64,000 bases of DNA from Gangjinia marincola. Lineage in GTDB: Bacteria > Bacteroidota > Bacteroidia > Flavobacteriales > Flavobacteriaceae. The number at the start of each line of letters is the position of its first letter. Within the stretch, counting starts at the first letter, position 1. Position numbers and translations under genes: made by a program. The notes under the pieces are model-generated. The model did not search any database and was not told the DNA's origin. It worked only from the letters and a program-made list of their open reading frames with translations. This document shows, piece by piece, positions 7,764 to 17,784 of the stretch. Location of the stretch: NCBI RefSeq assembly GCF_039523415.1, contig NZ_BAAAFG010000016.1, forward strand, positions 310,001 through 374,000, given 5' to 3'.

Positions 7764-9111
7764 TCTGTAATGTTTTTGTGAGGTTCATAATTTCAATTCC
7801 TATATCTCCCGCGCCCATCATGACCACAATTTTACAGTCTGAATCAGACACTACGTCTTTCAACTCTTCTTTTTGAACGAGTTTTTTATCCTTATGATCC
7901 ATTTTATGGAGTAAAGCCATAGAGGTAATCCCTGCGATAGGTTTCTCACGTGCAGGGTAAATATCTAATAGTGCAACTTGATCAAATTGACCTAATGCAC
8001 TAGCAAATTCATTTATAAAATCACGGGTTCGGCTATAAAGATGTGGCTGAAAAATCGCCAGTATCTGTTCATCTGGGTACATTTCACGAATTGCCTGGTG
8101 TACCGCATTAATTTCGGTTGGGTGATGCGCGTAATCATCAATAAGGACTAAGTCCTCTGTCTTGATTCGATAACTAAACCGGCGTTCTACGCCTTTAAAA
8201 AAAGGCAGGGCGACTGAAATAGTACTTGGGGAAATACCATATTCAATCGCCACTGCCATAGCTGCTATTGCATTTAAAACGTTGTGCTTTCCCGGTAAGG
8301 AAAACCTCAATTGCTCTAAAACACCATAAGGTGTTTGTAGGTTAAATTCATAGACACCTTCTTTAATTACAAGATTAGTGCCATTATAATCTGCATCTTC
8401 ATCAATGCCATAGGTTTTGCCGTCAAGCGGAAGACCTTTTCTAATGATTAGTTCTCCGTCATCTTGGACTAACTGGGCAAACTCGCCAAAGGATTTTGTA
8501 AGTGCATCAGCCTCTCCATAAATATCCAAATGGTCTGCATCCATTGAGGTGATCGCAGCGATCGAAGGTGATAGGGTGAGAAAGGATCGATCAAATTCAT
8601 CTGCTTCAACCACCATTAGATCATTACCTTTTAGAATTAGGTTGGTGTGATAATTTTCGCTGATTCCACCCAAGAAAGCCGTTACCTTTTCTTCCGCGAA
8701 AGCGAGCAAGTGACCCAGTATCGCAGTTGTGGTTGTTTTACCATGTGTGCCGGCAATGGCTAAAGTTTTTATCGCATGACTGATCATGCCTAAGACTTGA
8801 GCTCTTTTTCTGATTCCGAAACCATTATTCAGGAAAAACATATACTGCTCCATATCTGCGGGTACTGCAGGAGTATACACGATCATCGTTTCATTTTTTT
8901 CCTTAAAACGTGCCGGAATAGCATCTGCTGTTGGAGCGAAATTAACCTCAATCCCTTCAGAAATTAGCTGAGTAGTAAGTGCCGTAGCCGTTTTGTCATA
9001 TCCCGCAACATCATATCCACTTGCGTTAAAATAACGGGCAAGCGCGCTCATCCCTATTCCCCCAATGCCGAGGAAATAAAAACGTGTGATATGTTCCTTA
9101 CTGATATTCAC
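7750..9111 (-). CDS. murC: UDP-N-acetylmuramate--L-alanine ligase
   Basis: Cytoplasmic ATP-dependent Mur ligase that adds L-alanine to UDP-MurNAc. The Rossmann glycine motif FLGIGGIGMSALA is at residues 13-25, and the ATP loop GTHGKTTTT is at 121-129. The central ligase segment VVEADEFDRSF and the C-terminal DDYAHHPTEI are also typical of MurC. Its 453 residues are normal length. It overlaps murG by one base and ftsQ by 14 bp, which suggests translational coupling. It contains one copy of the palindromic 16-mer CTCGCTTTCGCGGAAG within codons for LAFAEE. Confidence 0.97.
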   Translation of the reverse strand: MNISKEHITRFYFLGIGGIGMSALARYFNASGYDVAGYDKTATALTTQLISEGIEVNFAPTADAIPARFKEKNETMIVYTPAVPADMEQYMFFLNNGFGIRKRAQVLGMISHAIKTLAIAGTHGKTTTTAILGHLLAFAEEKVTAFLGGISENYHTNLILKGNDLMVVEADEFDRSFLTLSPSIAAITSMDADHLDIYGEADALTKSFGEFAQLVQDDGELIIRKGLPLDGKTYGIDEDADYNGTNLVIKEGVYEFNLQTPYGVLEQLRFSLPGKHNVLNAIAAMAVAIEYGISPSTISVALPFFKGVERRFSYRIKTEDLVLIDDYAHHPTEINAVHQAIREMYPDEQILAIFQPHLYSRTRDFINEFASALGQFDQVALLDIYPAREKPIAGITSMALLHKMDHKDKKLVQKEELKDVVSDSDCKIVVMMGAGDIGIEIMNLTKTLQNEVH

Positions 9112-10208
9112 TATTTTCCTGTAATTAATTTTTCCACCTCATCAACAATCTCTTTTGTTGCATTGGGTTTGGCTAATTTTTTAATGTTTACTGAAAGTGA
9201 TGTCTGTAAATATGAATCTTCTAAAAGCCTTTTAAACTCGGGCAAAAATTTCTCTTCTAATTCTGCTTCCTTAAGCATCAGGGCTGCATGTTCTTTGGCA
9301 ATAGCTAGAGCATTTTTGGTTTGATGATCTTCAGACACATTGGGCGACGGAATAAATATTACAGGCTTACCCACGATGCAAAGCTCTGATACCGATCCAG
9401 CACCTGCTCTGCTGATAATAACGTCTGCTGCGGCATAGGCCAGATCCATGCGGTAAATAAATTCTTTTACTAAGACTTGACCCGTTTCATGATCTTTAAA
9501 TTGCGTATAATAATTAGATCCCGTTTGCCAAATCAATTGAATATCTAATTCCTTAAACGCAGATAAATGTCCTGCGATTAATTGATTAATTTTGCCTGCG
9601 CCTTGGCTTCCGCCCAGTACCAATACCGTTTTTTTAGTAGGATCAAGATTAAAGTATGTGTTTGCCTCAACAGTTTTTGAGGTGATCTCTAATAAATCTT
9701 GTCTTACGGGATTCCCGGTAAGTACAATTTTTTCCGAAGGAAAATAACGCTCCATCCCATCATACGCCACACATATAGTATTGGCTTTACCCGCCAGCCA
9801 TTTATTGGTGATGCCGGCATACGAATTTTGTTCTTGAATCAAAGTACCTATATCCATGCTGTTCGCCACTTTAAGTAGAGGTCCGCTGGCGAAGCCCCCC
9901 GTACCAATTACGATATCTGGTGCATGTGTTTTGATGATTCTTCTGGATTTAACCAAGCTGCTGATCAATTTAAACGGGAACATGAAGTTTTTAAGTGTAA
10001 GCTTACGCTGTATTCCACTAATCCACAATCCTTGTATAGGATAACCTGCTTTGGGTACTTTTTGCATTTCCATACGATCCTTAGCGCCTACAAATAGAAT
10101 GTTAGATTGCGGATGCCTGCGTTTGATTTCATTCGCAATAGCAATAGCGGGGTAGATATGGCCACCAGTACCTCCTCCAGATAATATAACACTTAAGGGC
10201 TTCATCAA
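9111..10208 (-). CDS. murG: UDP-GlcNAc:lipid I N-acetylglucosaminyltransferase
   Basis: Membrane-associated GT-B glycosyltransferase that converts lipid I to lipid II. The first glycine loop GGGTGGHIYPA is at residues 11-21. The second, VLGGSQGAGKINQ, the donor-binding region ISRAGAGSVSELC with PVIFIPSPNVSEDHQTKNA, and the IGTGGFASGP loop are all present. Its 365 residues match the family. It overlaps ftsW by 4 bp upstream and murC by 1 bp downstream. Confidence 0.97.
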   Translation of the reverse strand: MMKPLSVILSGGGTGGHIYPAIAIANEIKRRHPQSNILFVGAKDRMEMQKVPKAGYPIQGLWISGIQRKLTLKNFMFPFKLISSLVKSRRIIKTHAPDIVIGTGGFASGPLLKVANSMDIGTLIQEQNSYAGITNKWLAGKANTICVAYDGMERYFPSEKIVLTGNPVRQDLLEITSKTVEANTYFNLDPTKKTVLVLGGSQGAGKINQLIAGHLSAFKELDIQLIWQTGSNYYTQFKDHETGQVLVKEFIYRMDLAYAAADVIISRAGAGSVSELCIVGKPVIFIPSPNVSEDHQTKNALAIAKEHAALMLKEAELEEKFLPEFKRLLEDSYLQTSLSVNIKKLAKPNATKEIVDEVEKLITGK

Positions 10209-11422
10209 ATTGCTTCGCTTAAAATTTCTAAGGGGTTTTCTTCATTGATCACCTCTTTAGCTTGTTCACTCTTAATTTTTTCTCTTTGCACACTCACGCT
10301 AATGACTATACCTAATGCCATACATGTCATCCAAATGGAAGATCCCCCACTACTGATCAGTGGCAAGGTTTGACCAGTCACCGGAAAGAGCTCTACCGCA
10401 ACCGCCATATTGATTAATGCTTGAAAGATGATGGGTAAGCCCACCCCTACCACTAATAATTTTCCAAAAATGGTCGGTGCTTTTGTAGCCACAATAATGA
10501 ATCTAAAGAGCAGTAAGAGATATGCTAACATTACCCCAAAGGCACCCACCAGCCCCATTTCTTCTACAATAATGGCGTAGATAAAATCTGAAGAAGATTG
10601 AGGCAGAAAATTTCGTTGTACGCTTTTACCTATCCCTGTACCGGTTACTCCGCCGCGTGCAATGGCTATTTTGGCTTTTTCAACTTGATAGTCTTCGGCT
10701 TTTACGTCTGGATTTGTAAAGGACTCAATCCTGCTCATCCACGTATCTACGCGGTTGGGGAAAAGATCCGGAAAGGCTTTCGCTAATAGTACAAATAGCA
10801 ATAAAGCGACTACACCACCGGCGATAATTGTTGCTAAGTAACGTATGGGATAACCTCCTAAAAATACCAACACGCACACCATCGAAAAAATAATTAATGC
10901 GGTAGAGAGGTTTGCCGGTAAGATTAATGCTAAAATCAAAAAAACCGGTAACCATAAAGGCAAAAGACTTTCTTTAAAACTAATTTTTTTATCGTAGGTT
11001 TTAGATAAATAGCGCGCAACATACACCATCAATACCACCGCTGCCAGCGTAGAGGTTTGAAAGGTCATATTTACAATGGGGAGCTGTATCCACCTACTGG
11101 CGTTTGCCCCACCAATAGTGTTGCCTTGAGCCAATGTAAAAAGTAATAATAAAATCACCACAGGCACCATAATGATAGAGAGCCCTCTAAAATATCTGTA
11201 GGGCACTTTATGGATCGCATATAAAATGGTAAAACCTAAAAACAAATGCGTAAAATGTTTTACCAGATACTTGAGAGTACTTCCATTTCCATACAAATAG
11301 GCTAAGTTACTACTGGCGCTAAAGACAGGTATAAAAGAAAATATTGCCAACAATCCTGCTACGGCCCAGATAACTTTATCGCCCTTTATATTGGTGATGA
11401 TATGTTTAAAGCTATTACTCAT
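10205..11422 (-). CDS. ftsW: Septal SEDS glycosyltransferase FtsW
   Basis: Polytopic inner-membrane protein of about ten helices in the SEDS family, which polymerises lipid II with its partner PBP. Family marks are the N-terminal half segment GGANASRWIQLP, the conserved GTGIGKSVQRNFLPQSSSDF loop with the IIVEEMGLVGA that follows, and the C-terminal LPLISSGGSS. Its 405 residues are normal length. It is encoded between murD (3-bp gap) and murG (4-bp overlap); the partner transpeptidase FtsI is encoded upstream in the same cluster. Confidence 0.96.
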   Translation of the reverse strand: MSNSFKHIITNIKGDKVIWAVAGLLAIFSFIPVFSASSNLAYLYGNGSTLKYLVKHFTHLFLGFTILYAIHKVPYRYFRGLSIIMVPVVILLLLFTLAQGNTIGGANASRWIQLPIVNMTFQTSTLAAVVLMVYVARYLSKTYDKKISFKESLLPLWLPVFLILALILPANLSTALIIFSMVCVLVFLGGYPIRYLATIIAGGVVALLLFVLLAKAFPDLFPNRVDTWMSRIESFTNPDVKAEDYQVEKAKIAIARGGVTGTGIGKSVQRNFLPQSSSDFIYAIIVEEMGLVGAFGVMLAYLLLLFRFIIVATKAPTIFGKLLVVGVGLPIIFQALINMAVAVELFPVTGQTLPLISSGGSSIWMTCMALGIVISVSVQREKIKSEQAKEVINEENPLEILSEAI

Positions 11423-11425
11423 TGA

Positions 11426-12757
11426 TTATAGTGAACGTACGGCTTGTTTAAATTGATTCCCTCTGTCTTCATAATTTTCATACAAATCAAAGCTTGCACA
11501 TGCAGGAGAAAGCAACACATTATCGCCGCGCTCTGCAATTTTATAGGCGATTTTAACCGCCTCGCTCATAGATTGTGTTTCTATCATAAGATCTACACAG
11601 GGACTAAAAGCATTCATGAGCTTAGTGTTGTCCACTCCCAAACACACAATGGCTTTTACTTTTTCGCGCACCAATGGAAGCAGCTCATCGTAATCGTTGC
11701 CCTTATCTACTCCACCCACAATCCAGACGGTGTCTGAAAGCATACTATCCAACGCATAAAACGTCGCGTTTACATTCGTGGCTTTTGAATCGTTGATGTA
11801 TTGCACATGGTTAATTTTTAGCACAGTTTCCAGGCGATGTTCAACCCCTTGAAAATGCTCCATACTCTCCCGTATAGTTTGCTTTCTAATGTCTAAAAGC
11901 TTGGCAACGGTTGAAGCTGCCATAGCATTCTTGACATTGTGATTTCCTTGTAATCCTAGATTAATTGTTGGCATAACAAATGACTTGTTTTTAAGGTTGA
12001 TATTGATTGTGTTATTCGTAACGTAGGCGCCTTCTTCAATAGTTTTTGTTAGAGAAAAGGGCAATTGTTTCGCTTTTATGGTGTGGCTTGAGATCCAATC
12101 TGTGATAACTGGATCATCTCCATCGTAAATCAGGAAATCGTTTTCATCCTGATTCATGGTAATTCTGAATTTAGCGGCTATATATTCTTCAAAATTGTTA
12201 TTGTAACGATCTAAATGATCTGGTGTGATGTTAGTGATAACTGCGATATGCGGTTTGAATGCTTTTATCCCGTCAAGCTGAAAACTGCTTAGCTCCAAGA
12301 CATAATAATCTGGTGACTCTATGGCTACACTCATAGCAAAACTATCACCTATGTTTCCTGCCATCACTGCATTCACTTCATTTTTGAGAATGTAATGAGT
12401 CAAGGCTGTGGTGGTTGTTTTACCATTGCTTCCGGTAATACCAATGATGGTAGCGTTGGTATATCTGCTTGCAAATTCAATTTCTGAAATCACAGGAATA
12501 TTCTTCGCCTTCAACTCTTTTACCAGTTGAACTGAATCTGGTATTCCCGGACTTTTCATTACAATGTCTGCGGAAAAGATCTGCTCATTACTGTGTTTAG
12601 CTTCTTCAAATTCAATCTCATGTTGCGTGAGGATTTCTTTTTTTACCGCTGAAATTTCTCCTGCATCTGAAACAAACACGTCATACCCCTGCTTTTTTCC
12701 AAGCACGGCAGTACCTACTCCACTTTCGCCTCCACCAAGTATGACCAGTCGCTTCAT
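11426..12757 (-). CDS. murD: UDP-MurNAc-L-alanine--D-glutamate ligase
   Basis: Cytoplasmic Mur ligase that adds D-glutamate to UDP-MurNAc-L-Ala. An N-terminal Rossmann-like motif LGGGESGVGTA is followed by the ATP loop GITGSNGKTTTTAL (about 107-119). ELSSFQLDGI, NITPDHLDRY, QGVEHRLE, NDSKATN and SPACASFDLYENYEDRG are strongly conserved MurD segments. Its 443 residues are normal length. It abuts mraY with no gap and lies 3 bp ahead of ftsW. Confidence 0.97.
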   Translation of the reverse strand: MKRLVILGGGESGVGTAVLGKKQGYDVFVSDAGEISAVKKEILTQHEIEFEEAKHSNEQIFSADIVMKSPGIPDSVQLVKELKAKNIPVISEIEFASRYTNATIIGITGSNGKTTTTALTHYILKNEVNAVMAGNIGDSFAMSVAIESPDYYVLELSSFQLDGIKAFKPHIAVITNITPDHLDRYNNNFEEYIAAKFRITMNQDENDFLIYDGDDPVITDWISSHTIKAKQLPFSLTKTIEEGAYVTNNTININLKNKSFVMPTINLGLQGNHNVKNAMAASTVAKLLDIRKQTIRESMEHFQGVEHRLETVLKINHVQYINDSKATNVNATFYALDSMLSDTVWIVGGVDKGNDYDELLPLVREKVKAIVCLGVDNTKLMNAFSPCVDLMIETQSMSEAVKIAYKIAERGDNVLLSPACASFDLYENYEDRGNQFKQAVRSL

Positions 12758-13987
12758 CTATCTGATTTTTAGGGTGACTATGGTTAAAATGGCGAGCAAT
12801 ATGCCTACGATCCAAAAACGTACAACGATCTTACTTTCATGATAGCCTCGTTTTTGGTAATGATGGTGCAGCGGAGACATGAGAAAAATTCTTCGGCCTT
12901 CTCCAAATTTCTTTCGCGTGTACTTAAACCAGCTTACTTGCATGATCACCGATACGTTTTCCATGAGGAAAATTCCGCAGAGAATAGGAATTAACCATTC
13001 TTTACGCGTTGCAATCGCCAAAACGGCAATGATGCCTCCAATGGTTAAACTACCGGTATCACCCATAAATACTTGTGCAGGAAAGGTGTTGTACCACAAA
13101 AAACCGATCAACGCTCCTGCAAAAGCTGTTATAAACACAGTCATTTCACCAGAATTGGGGATGTACATCACATTGAGGTAATCTGAAAATATGATATTAC
13201 CGCTCACCCAGGCGAATATTCCTAAGGTGATGACAATAATCGCCGATGAGCCCGCCGCCAGACCATCAATGCCATCGGTAAGATTTGCTCCATTAGAAAC
13301 AGCTGTAACAATAATAATCACCAAGGGGATAAAAATGAGCCACGCATAATCTCTAAGATCAGGACTTATCCAAGTGATTAAATCTGCGTAATCAAACTCG
13401 TTGTTCTTAACAAAAGGAATTGTGGTTTTAGTAGATTTAGCTTCCTCTGGTGTGAACTGCTGTTCTATGTTTTCATTAGATACCACCGGCACGGGATTCT
13501 TGACCTCCTCACGAATCGTTACACCGGGATGAAAGTAAAGGGAAGCCCCAACAATAATCCCAAGCCCGACCTGACCTACTACCTTAAATTTACCGTGTAA
13601 GCCTGCTTTATTTTTTTTGAAAATTTTGATGTAATCATCTAAGAATCCAATAGCCCCCATCCATAATGTTGTGATCAATAACAGGATGATGTAAATATTC
13701 TCCAGCTTTGCAAAAAGCAACACAGGAATGATCGTTGAAAAGATGATGATTAGTCCACCCATGGTTGGTGTACCGGCTTTTTCGCTTTGACCCGCCAGAC
13801 CTAAATCCCGAACAGTTTCACCTACCTGTTGACGTAGTAACAGATTGATGATTTTTTTACCATAAATCGTAGAGATTGCCAACGCTAATAAAATTGCCAT
13901 CGCCGCTCTAAAGGTGATAAATTGGAAGAGCTGCGCACCCGGGAATTGGTACTCTTGTTCTAAATATTGAAATAAATAATAAAGCAT
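12758..13987 (-). CDS. mraY: Phospho-MurNAc-pentapeptide translocase with an extra loop
   Basis: Inner-membrane enzyme that makes lipid I from UDP-MurNAc-pentapeptide and undecaprenyl phosphate. The catalytic motifs GFLDDYIK (D117, D118), NLTDGIDGLA (235-244), MGDTGSL and the HHHYQKRG histidines are present in order. The 409 residues exceed the usual 360 because a hydrophilic insertion of about 50 residues (about 157-207) sits after the fifth helix. Helices flank it on both sides, so it is an added loop and not a frameshift. It lies directly between murE (11-bp gap) and murD. Confidence 0.97.
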   Translation of the reverse strand: MLYYLFQYLEQEYQFPGAQLFQFITFRAAMAILLALAISTIYGKKIINLLLRQQVGETVRDLGLAGQSEKAGTPTMGGLIIIFSTIIPVLLFAKLENIYIILLLITTLWMGAIGFLDDYIKIFKKNKAGLHGKFKVVGQVGLGIIVGASLYFHPGVTIREEVKNPVPVVSNENIEQQFTPEEAKSTKTTIPFVKNNEFDYADLITWISPDLRDYAWLIFIPLVIIIVTAVSNGANLTDGIDGLAAGSSAIIVITLGIFAWVSGNIIFSDYLNVMYIPNSGEMTVFITAFAGALIGFLWYNTFPAQVFMGDTGSLTIGGIIAVLAIATRKEWLIPILCGIFLMENVSVIMQVSWFKYTRKKFGEGRRIFLMSPLHHHYQKRGYHESKIVVRFWIVGILLAILTIVTLKIR

Positions 13988-13998
13988 AGGTGGTTGGT

Positions 13999-15462
13999 CT
14001 ATTTATTGAGCTGGTCTAATAATTCTTTTACGGTTTTATAATCATCAAATTCTTTTCGTTCTCCTTTAATTTCCTGATAGTTTTCATGGCCTTTGCCAGC
14101 AATGAGAATGATGTCATTTTCTTGCGCCGTGGAACAGGCCGTTTTTATGGCTTGTCTGCGATCTAAAATTGACAACGTCTTCGCACTGTGTTGCGGCTCT
14201 ACGCCTTTTTCAATGTCTTGTAGAATGGCTTCAGGATCTTCACTACGCGGATTATCATTGGTGAAAATCACCTTAGTGCTTAAGGCCGAAGCGATATGAC
14301 CCATCTTTGGTCTTTTTTCAGCATCACGATCACCGCCACACCCTACTACTGTAATTAATTCTTCGTTTTTAGTTCTAATCGTATTGATGGTTTCCAAGAC
14401 ATTTTTAAGTGCATCCGGAGTATGTGCATAATCCACGATGGCCGTGATGTTCTTTGGTGACACCATGTATTGAAATCTACCACTTACCGACTCTAATTCG
14501 CTTATTAGTCTTAGCGCTTCAAGCGTTTCTAATCCCAACAAATCTGCTGCGGCATAAATGCATACGATGTTATAGGCATTAAAATTCCCTACCAGTTTAC
14601 TCCATACTTCTTGCCCATTGATTTTAAGCTGAAGACCACTAAACTGGTTTTCTAAAATCTGTGCTCTATAATCTGCCATACTTTTAAGCGCATAGCTGTA
14701 TTTTTTCGCTTTTGTATTTTGAAGCATTACCGCTCCATTTTTATCATCTGCATTGGTCAACGCAAATGCTGAGGCAGGCAAACCATCAAAAAAAGATTTT
14801 TTTACGTCCCGGTATTCGGCGAATGTTTTATGATAATCAAGATGATCATGGCTAAGGTTTGTGAATATTCCGCCTTCAAAATGAAGTCCTTTAATACGTT
14901 GCTGTGCGATACCATGAGAACTCACTTCCATAAAGCAAAACTCCACCCCGGCATCATTCATTAAGGACAGGTAGTAATTGATCGCCAGGGAATCTGGCGT
15001 GGTATGGGTTGCCGGATACGTCTTGTCTGCCACCATTACTTTTACCGTAGAAAGTAATCCTACTTTATATCCCGCTTTAGAAAATAAGGCATACAGTAAG
15101 CTGGCAACCGTAGTTTTACCGTTGGTGCCGGTTACCCCAACAAGCTTTAAGTTTTTAGATGGGTTTTCATACAAGTTAGATGCCATCAAAGCCAAGGCTT
15201 CTTGACTATCTTTCACTAAAACATAGGTCACACCGTTGACAATACGGTCTGGTAGATGTTCGCAGATCACAGCAATTGCTCCGTTGTTTACCGCAGTATC
15301 AATGAATGCATGCCCATCTGATTGTGTGCCAACGATGGCTACAAAAACATCATTAAGAGATACCTTACGCGAATCAAATTCGACATTCTTAATCGCAACA
15401 GCCGTATTACCGACCACTTCTTTAAGCGAAACTTTATACAATATGTCTTTGAGCAAGATCAT
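13999..15462 (-). CDS. murE: UDP-MurNAc-tripeptide synthetase, meso-DAP-adding
   Basis: Cytoplasmic Mur ligase that adds the third stem-peptide residue. The ATP loop GVTGTNGKTTVASLL is at about 109-123. MEVSSHGIAQQRI and NLSHDHLDYH are typical, and VDYAHTPDALKNVL marks the C-terminal domain. The motif DNPR near residues 401-404 (TNDNPRSEDP) is the known signature for meso-diaminopimelate specificity, against a different sequence in lysine-adding enzymes, so the peptidoglycan should be of the DAP type. It overlaps ftsI by 4 bp. Confidence 0.97.
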   Translation of the reverse strand: MILLKDILYKVSLKEVVGNTAVAIKNVEFDSRKVSLNDVFVAIVGTQSDGHAFIDTAVNNGAIAVICEHLPDRIVNGVTYVLVKDSQEALALMASNLYENPSKNLKLVGVTGTNGKTTVASLLYALFSKAGYKVGLLSTVKVMVADKTYPATHTTPDSLAINYYLSLMNDAGVEFCFMEVSSHGIAQQRIKGLHFEGGIFTNLSHDHLDYHKTFAEYRDVKKSFFDGLPASAFALTNADDKNGAVMLQNTKAKKYSYALKSMADYRAQILENQFSGLQLKINGQEVWSKLVGNFNAYNIVCIYAAADLLGLETLEALRLISELESVSGRFQYMVSPKNITAIVDYAHTPDALKNVLETINTIRTKNEELITVVGCGGDRDAEKRPKMGHIASALSTKVIFTNDNPRSEDPEAILQDIEKGVEPQHSAKTLSILDRRQAIKTACSTAQENDIILIAGKGHENYQEIKGERKEFDDYKTVKELLDQLNK

Positions 15463-17441
15463 CCTACACTAAGCGTTACTTCTTGATTCTTTTGTATTTT
15501 TTCTCCTTTATCGATGGACTGAGACTTAACAACTCCCTGACCGTTTACTACTACGCGTATCCCTATATTTTCTAATAAAGCGACGGCATCCATCACTGGC
15601 AGCCCCTTTACATCTGGCATAATGGTTTTATATTTTTGTGCCTTGGTGTAATAGGCTTCATAACTCTTTGCCTCTTTCTTTAAGACAGGCTCTACAGATT
15701 CTAATTCATCTGTAACGGGAGTATCAGTGTAAATTTTTTGCGCAATGCGTTTAAAGACTGGCGCGGCGACAGTATTCCCGTAATATCCCACATCATTATT
15801 GGGCTTGTGAATTACAACTATGCACGAGTACTTAGGCGTATCTGCCGGAAAGTATCCAGCAAAGGATGAGATGTAACTGGGACGATCTCCCTTGGTCCCA
15901 TAATCAATTAAACAGGTGCCTGTTTTACCGGCCATAGAAAAACTTGGCGTATAAATGTTATCTGCCGTTCCTCTTTTAACCGTGTTTTCTAATAAAACTT
16001 TTACTTTATCGACTGTACTTTGAGAACAGATCGACGGATTGATCACTTCTTTATCAAACGTTTTTACTGACTTATCCCAGGCTCTAATCTCTTTGATGAA
16101 CTTAGGTTTAACCATTTTACCATCGTTGGCAATCGCATTATAGAACGCCAAGGTTTGTAGCGGAGTCATAGAAACACCATATCCAAAAGACATCCAAGGT
16201 AAGGTTGTACCATACCAATCTTTATCACTTGGATGCGGAATTTTAGGATTCCCCTCACCCACAATTTCTAATCCTAATTTTTCATCTAATCCCATGTTCA
16301 CCAATCGATTGATGAATTTCTTGGGATTATTTTTATAGTTTTCGTAGATAAACTTTGAGAATACTGTGTTAGAAGAAACTTCAAAAGCACGACCTACAGA
16401 GATCTCGCCATAGCCTCCTTTTTTAGAATCTCTTACGATACGGTCAAAGTATTTGATCTTTCCACCCTCTGTATCGTACACAGTACTAGTATCTACCACC
16501 TTATCTTCTAAAGCTGCTACTAACGCCATAAGTTTAAACGTAGAACCGGGTTCATGGGATTCCCACACCGCATAGTTCCTTTTTTCAAAGTAAAAACCAG
16601 ATGCACCACGACCTAGGTTGGACATAGCCTTAATCTCACCTGTAGCGGTTTCCATCACGATGGCCGTGCCATGATCTGCTTCGTATTTTTCAAGTTGCGC
16701 GAGTAAGGCATGATGCGCGATATCCTGTATCTTAACATCTATAGTGGTCATCACATCTAATCCATCACGCGGCTCCATCTCATTGGCGTCGCTTATAGGC
16801 TTCCACTGGCCTTTAGCAATACGCTGTTTTTTGCGGTGACCATCTTCGCCACGCAAGTATTGACTAAATGCACCTTCAAGACCAACTTGGGTCTTTCCTT
16901 TAGTATCATACCCAACGGTTCGCTGTGCAACTTTACCCAGAGGATGCTCACGAACGGTTCGCTGCTCTGTAATAAACCCTCCTTTATAGGCTCCAAGATT
17001 GAACATGGGAAAGGTTTTGATTTTGATATATTCAGAATACCCCAATCCTTTTGCCACCAACAAATACCTGTTTTTATTGATACGTGCACTACGCAGCATT
17101 TTAGTATAGTACGAAGATGGTCTTCCTAACATTGCCGACAACTCTTTGGATAGCGAGACTACATTCTCCTCAAAATTCTTTTGAGATACTGTTACTGCAT
17201 CAAAACGTATGTCGTACTTAGATACTGAAGTCGCCAGTAAGTTCCCGTTGGCATCATACAGATTACCCCGGTTTGCCGGAATCGTAAAATCTTTATAGAC
17301 TGTCTTTTGCGCGAGTTTTTTGTATTTAGCCCCTTCAATAAATTGAATATTAAGAAGCTTAAGAGAGATCAAAACAGCAAAGATGAACATACACCCGGCG
17401 ATAAAGTAAAGTTTGCTAAGGATGTTTTTTTCGTTGTCCAT
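15459..17441 (-). CDS. ftsI: Septal peptidoglycan transpeptidase (FtsI/PBP3-type) with PASTA domain
   Basis: Class B penicillin-binding protein that crosslinks septal peptidoglycan. It has a short cytoplasmic tail, one membrane helix (about 11-30), a PBP-dimer domain (about 45-220) and a transpeptidase domain. The serine motif STFK lies near residue 300, SSN follows near 355, and KTGT is near 505. The C-terminal 60-70 residues, starting at MPDVKGLPVMDAVALLE, form a PASTA domain. The protein has 660 residues. It lies 5 bp after the small ftsL-like gene and overlaps murE by 4 bp. Confidence 0.96.
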   Translation of the reverse strand: MDNEKNILSKLYFIAGCMFIFAVLISLKLLNIQFIEGAKYKKLAQKTVYKDFTIPANRGNLYDANGNLLATSVSKYDIRFDAVTVSQKNFEENVVSLSKELSAMLGRPSSYYTKMLRSARINKNRYLLVAKGLGYSEYIKIKTFPMFNLGAYKGGFITEQRTVREHPLGKVAQRTVGYDTKGKTQVGLEGAFSQYLRGEDGHRKKQRIAKGQWKPISDANEMEPRDGLDVMTTIDVKIQDIAHHALLAQLEKYEADHGTAIVMETATGEIKAMSNLGRGASGFYFEKRNYAVWESHEPGSTFKLMALVAALEDKVVDTSTVYDTEGGKIKYFDRIVRDSKKGGYGEISVGRAFEVSSNTVFSKFIYENYKNNPKKFINRLVNMGLDEKLGLEIVGEGNPKIPHPSDKDWYGTTLPWMSFGYGVSMTPLQTLAFYNAIANDGKMVKPKFIKEIRAWDKSVKTFDKEVINPSICSQSTVDKVKVLLENTVKRGTADNIYTPSFSMAGKTGTCLIDYGTKGDRPSYISSFAGYFPADTPKYSCIVVIHKPNNDVGYYGNTVAAPVFKRIAQKIYTDTPVTDELESVEPVLKKEAKSYEAYYTKAQKYKTIMPDVKGLPVMDAVALLENIGIRVVVNGQGVVKSQSIDKGEKIQKNQEVTLSVG

Positions 17442-17446
17442 TTAAC

Positions 17447-17764
17447 CTATTGCTTGGATTTAATTAATATTTTTTTTGGTGGCTGCGCCGAAGGTTTTAC
17501 TCCGGTTGATGCGAGTCGTTTGATAAGATCAGATTCCATCTTCGCATTCATAAGACGGGTTCTTCCATCCACAAACTGACTTCTCAATTCTTTTACCTGC
17601 CTATTGAGTGCAGCGATTTCATGTACTTTTCGTTCTGCGCTGTGTGAACTTGCAATCATGATAATGGCCAGCAGTGTACAAAACAGAATAAACTGCCAGT
17701 TCTTTAGTGCATCATCATTGATGAGAAATTTTCCTTTTAATATGTTATAAATTCCTTCTTTCAT
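17447..17764 (-). CDS. ftsL: FtsL-like small divisome protein
   Basis: A 105-residue bitopic membrane protein with a short cytoplasmic N-terminus, one helix (FILFCTLLAIIMIASSHSA, about 26-44) and a predicted coiled coil rich in L, R and E (EIAALNRQVKELRSQFVDGRTRLM). FtsL proteins have almost no conserved sequence, so the call rests on size, topology and position between rsmH (20-bp gap) and ftsI (5-bp gap), where ftsL stands in dcw clusters. The C-terminal tail is basic and ends in KKILIKSKQ. Confidence 0.8.
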   Translation of the reverse strand: MKEGIYNILKGKFLINDDALKNWQFILFCTLLAIIMIASSHSAERKVHEIAALNRQVKELRSQFVDGRTRLMNAKMESDLIKRLASTGVKPSAQPPKKILIKSKQ

Positions 17765-17784
17765 CTTTATCTTATCTCTTCTCC

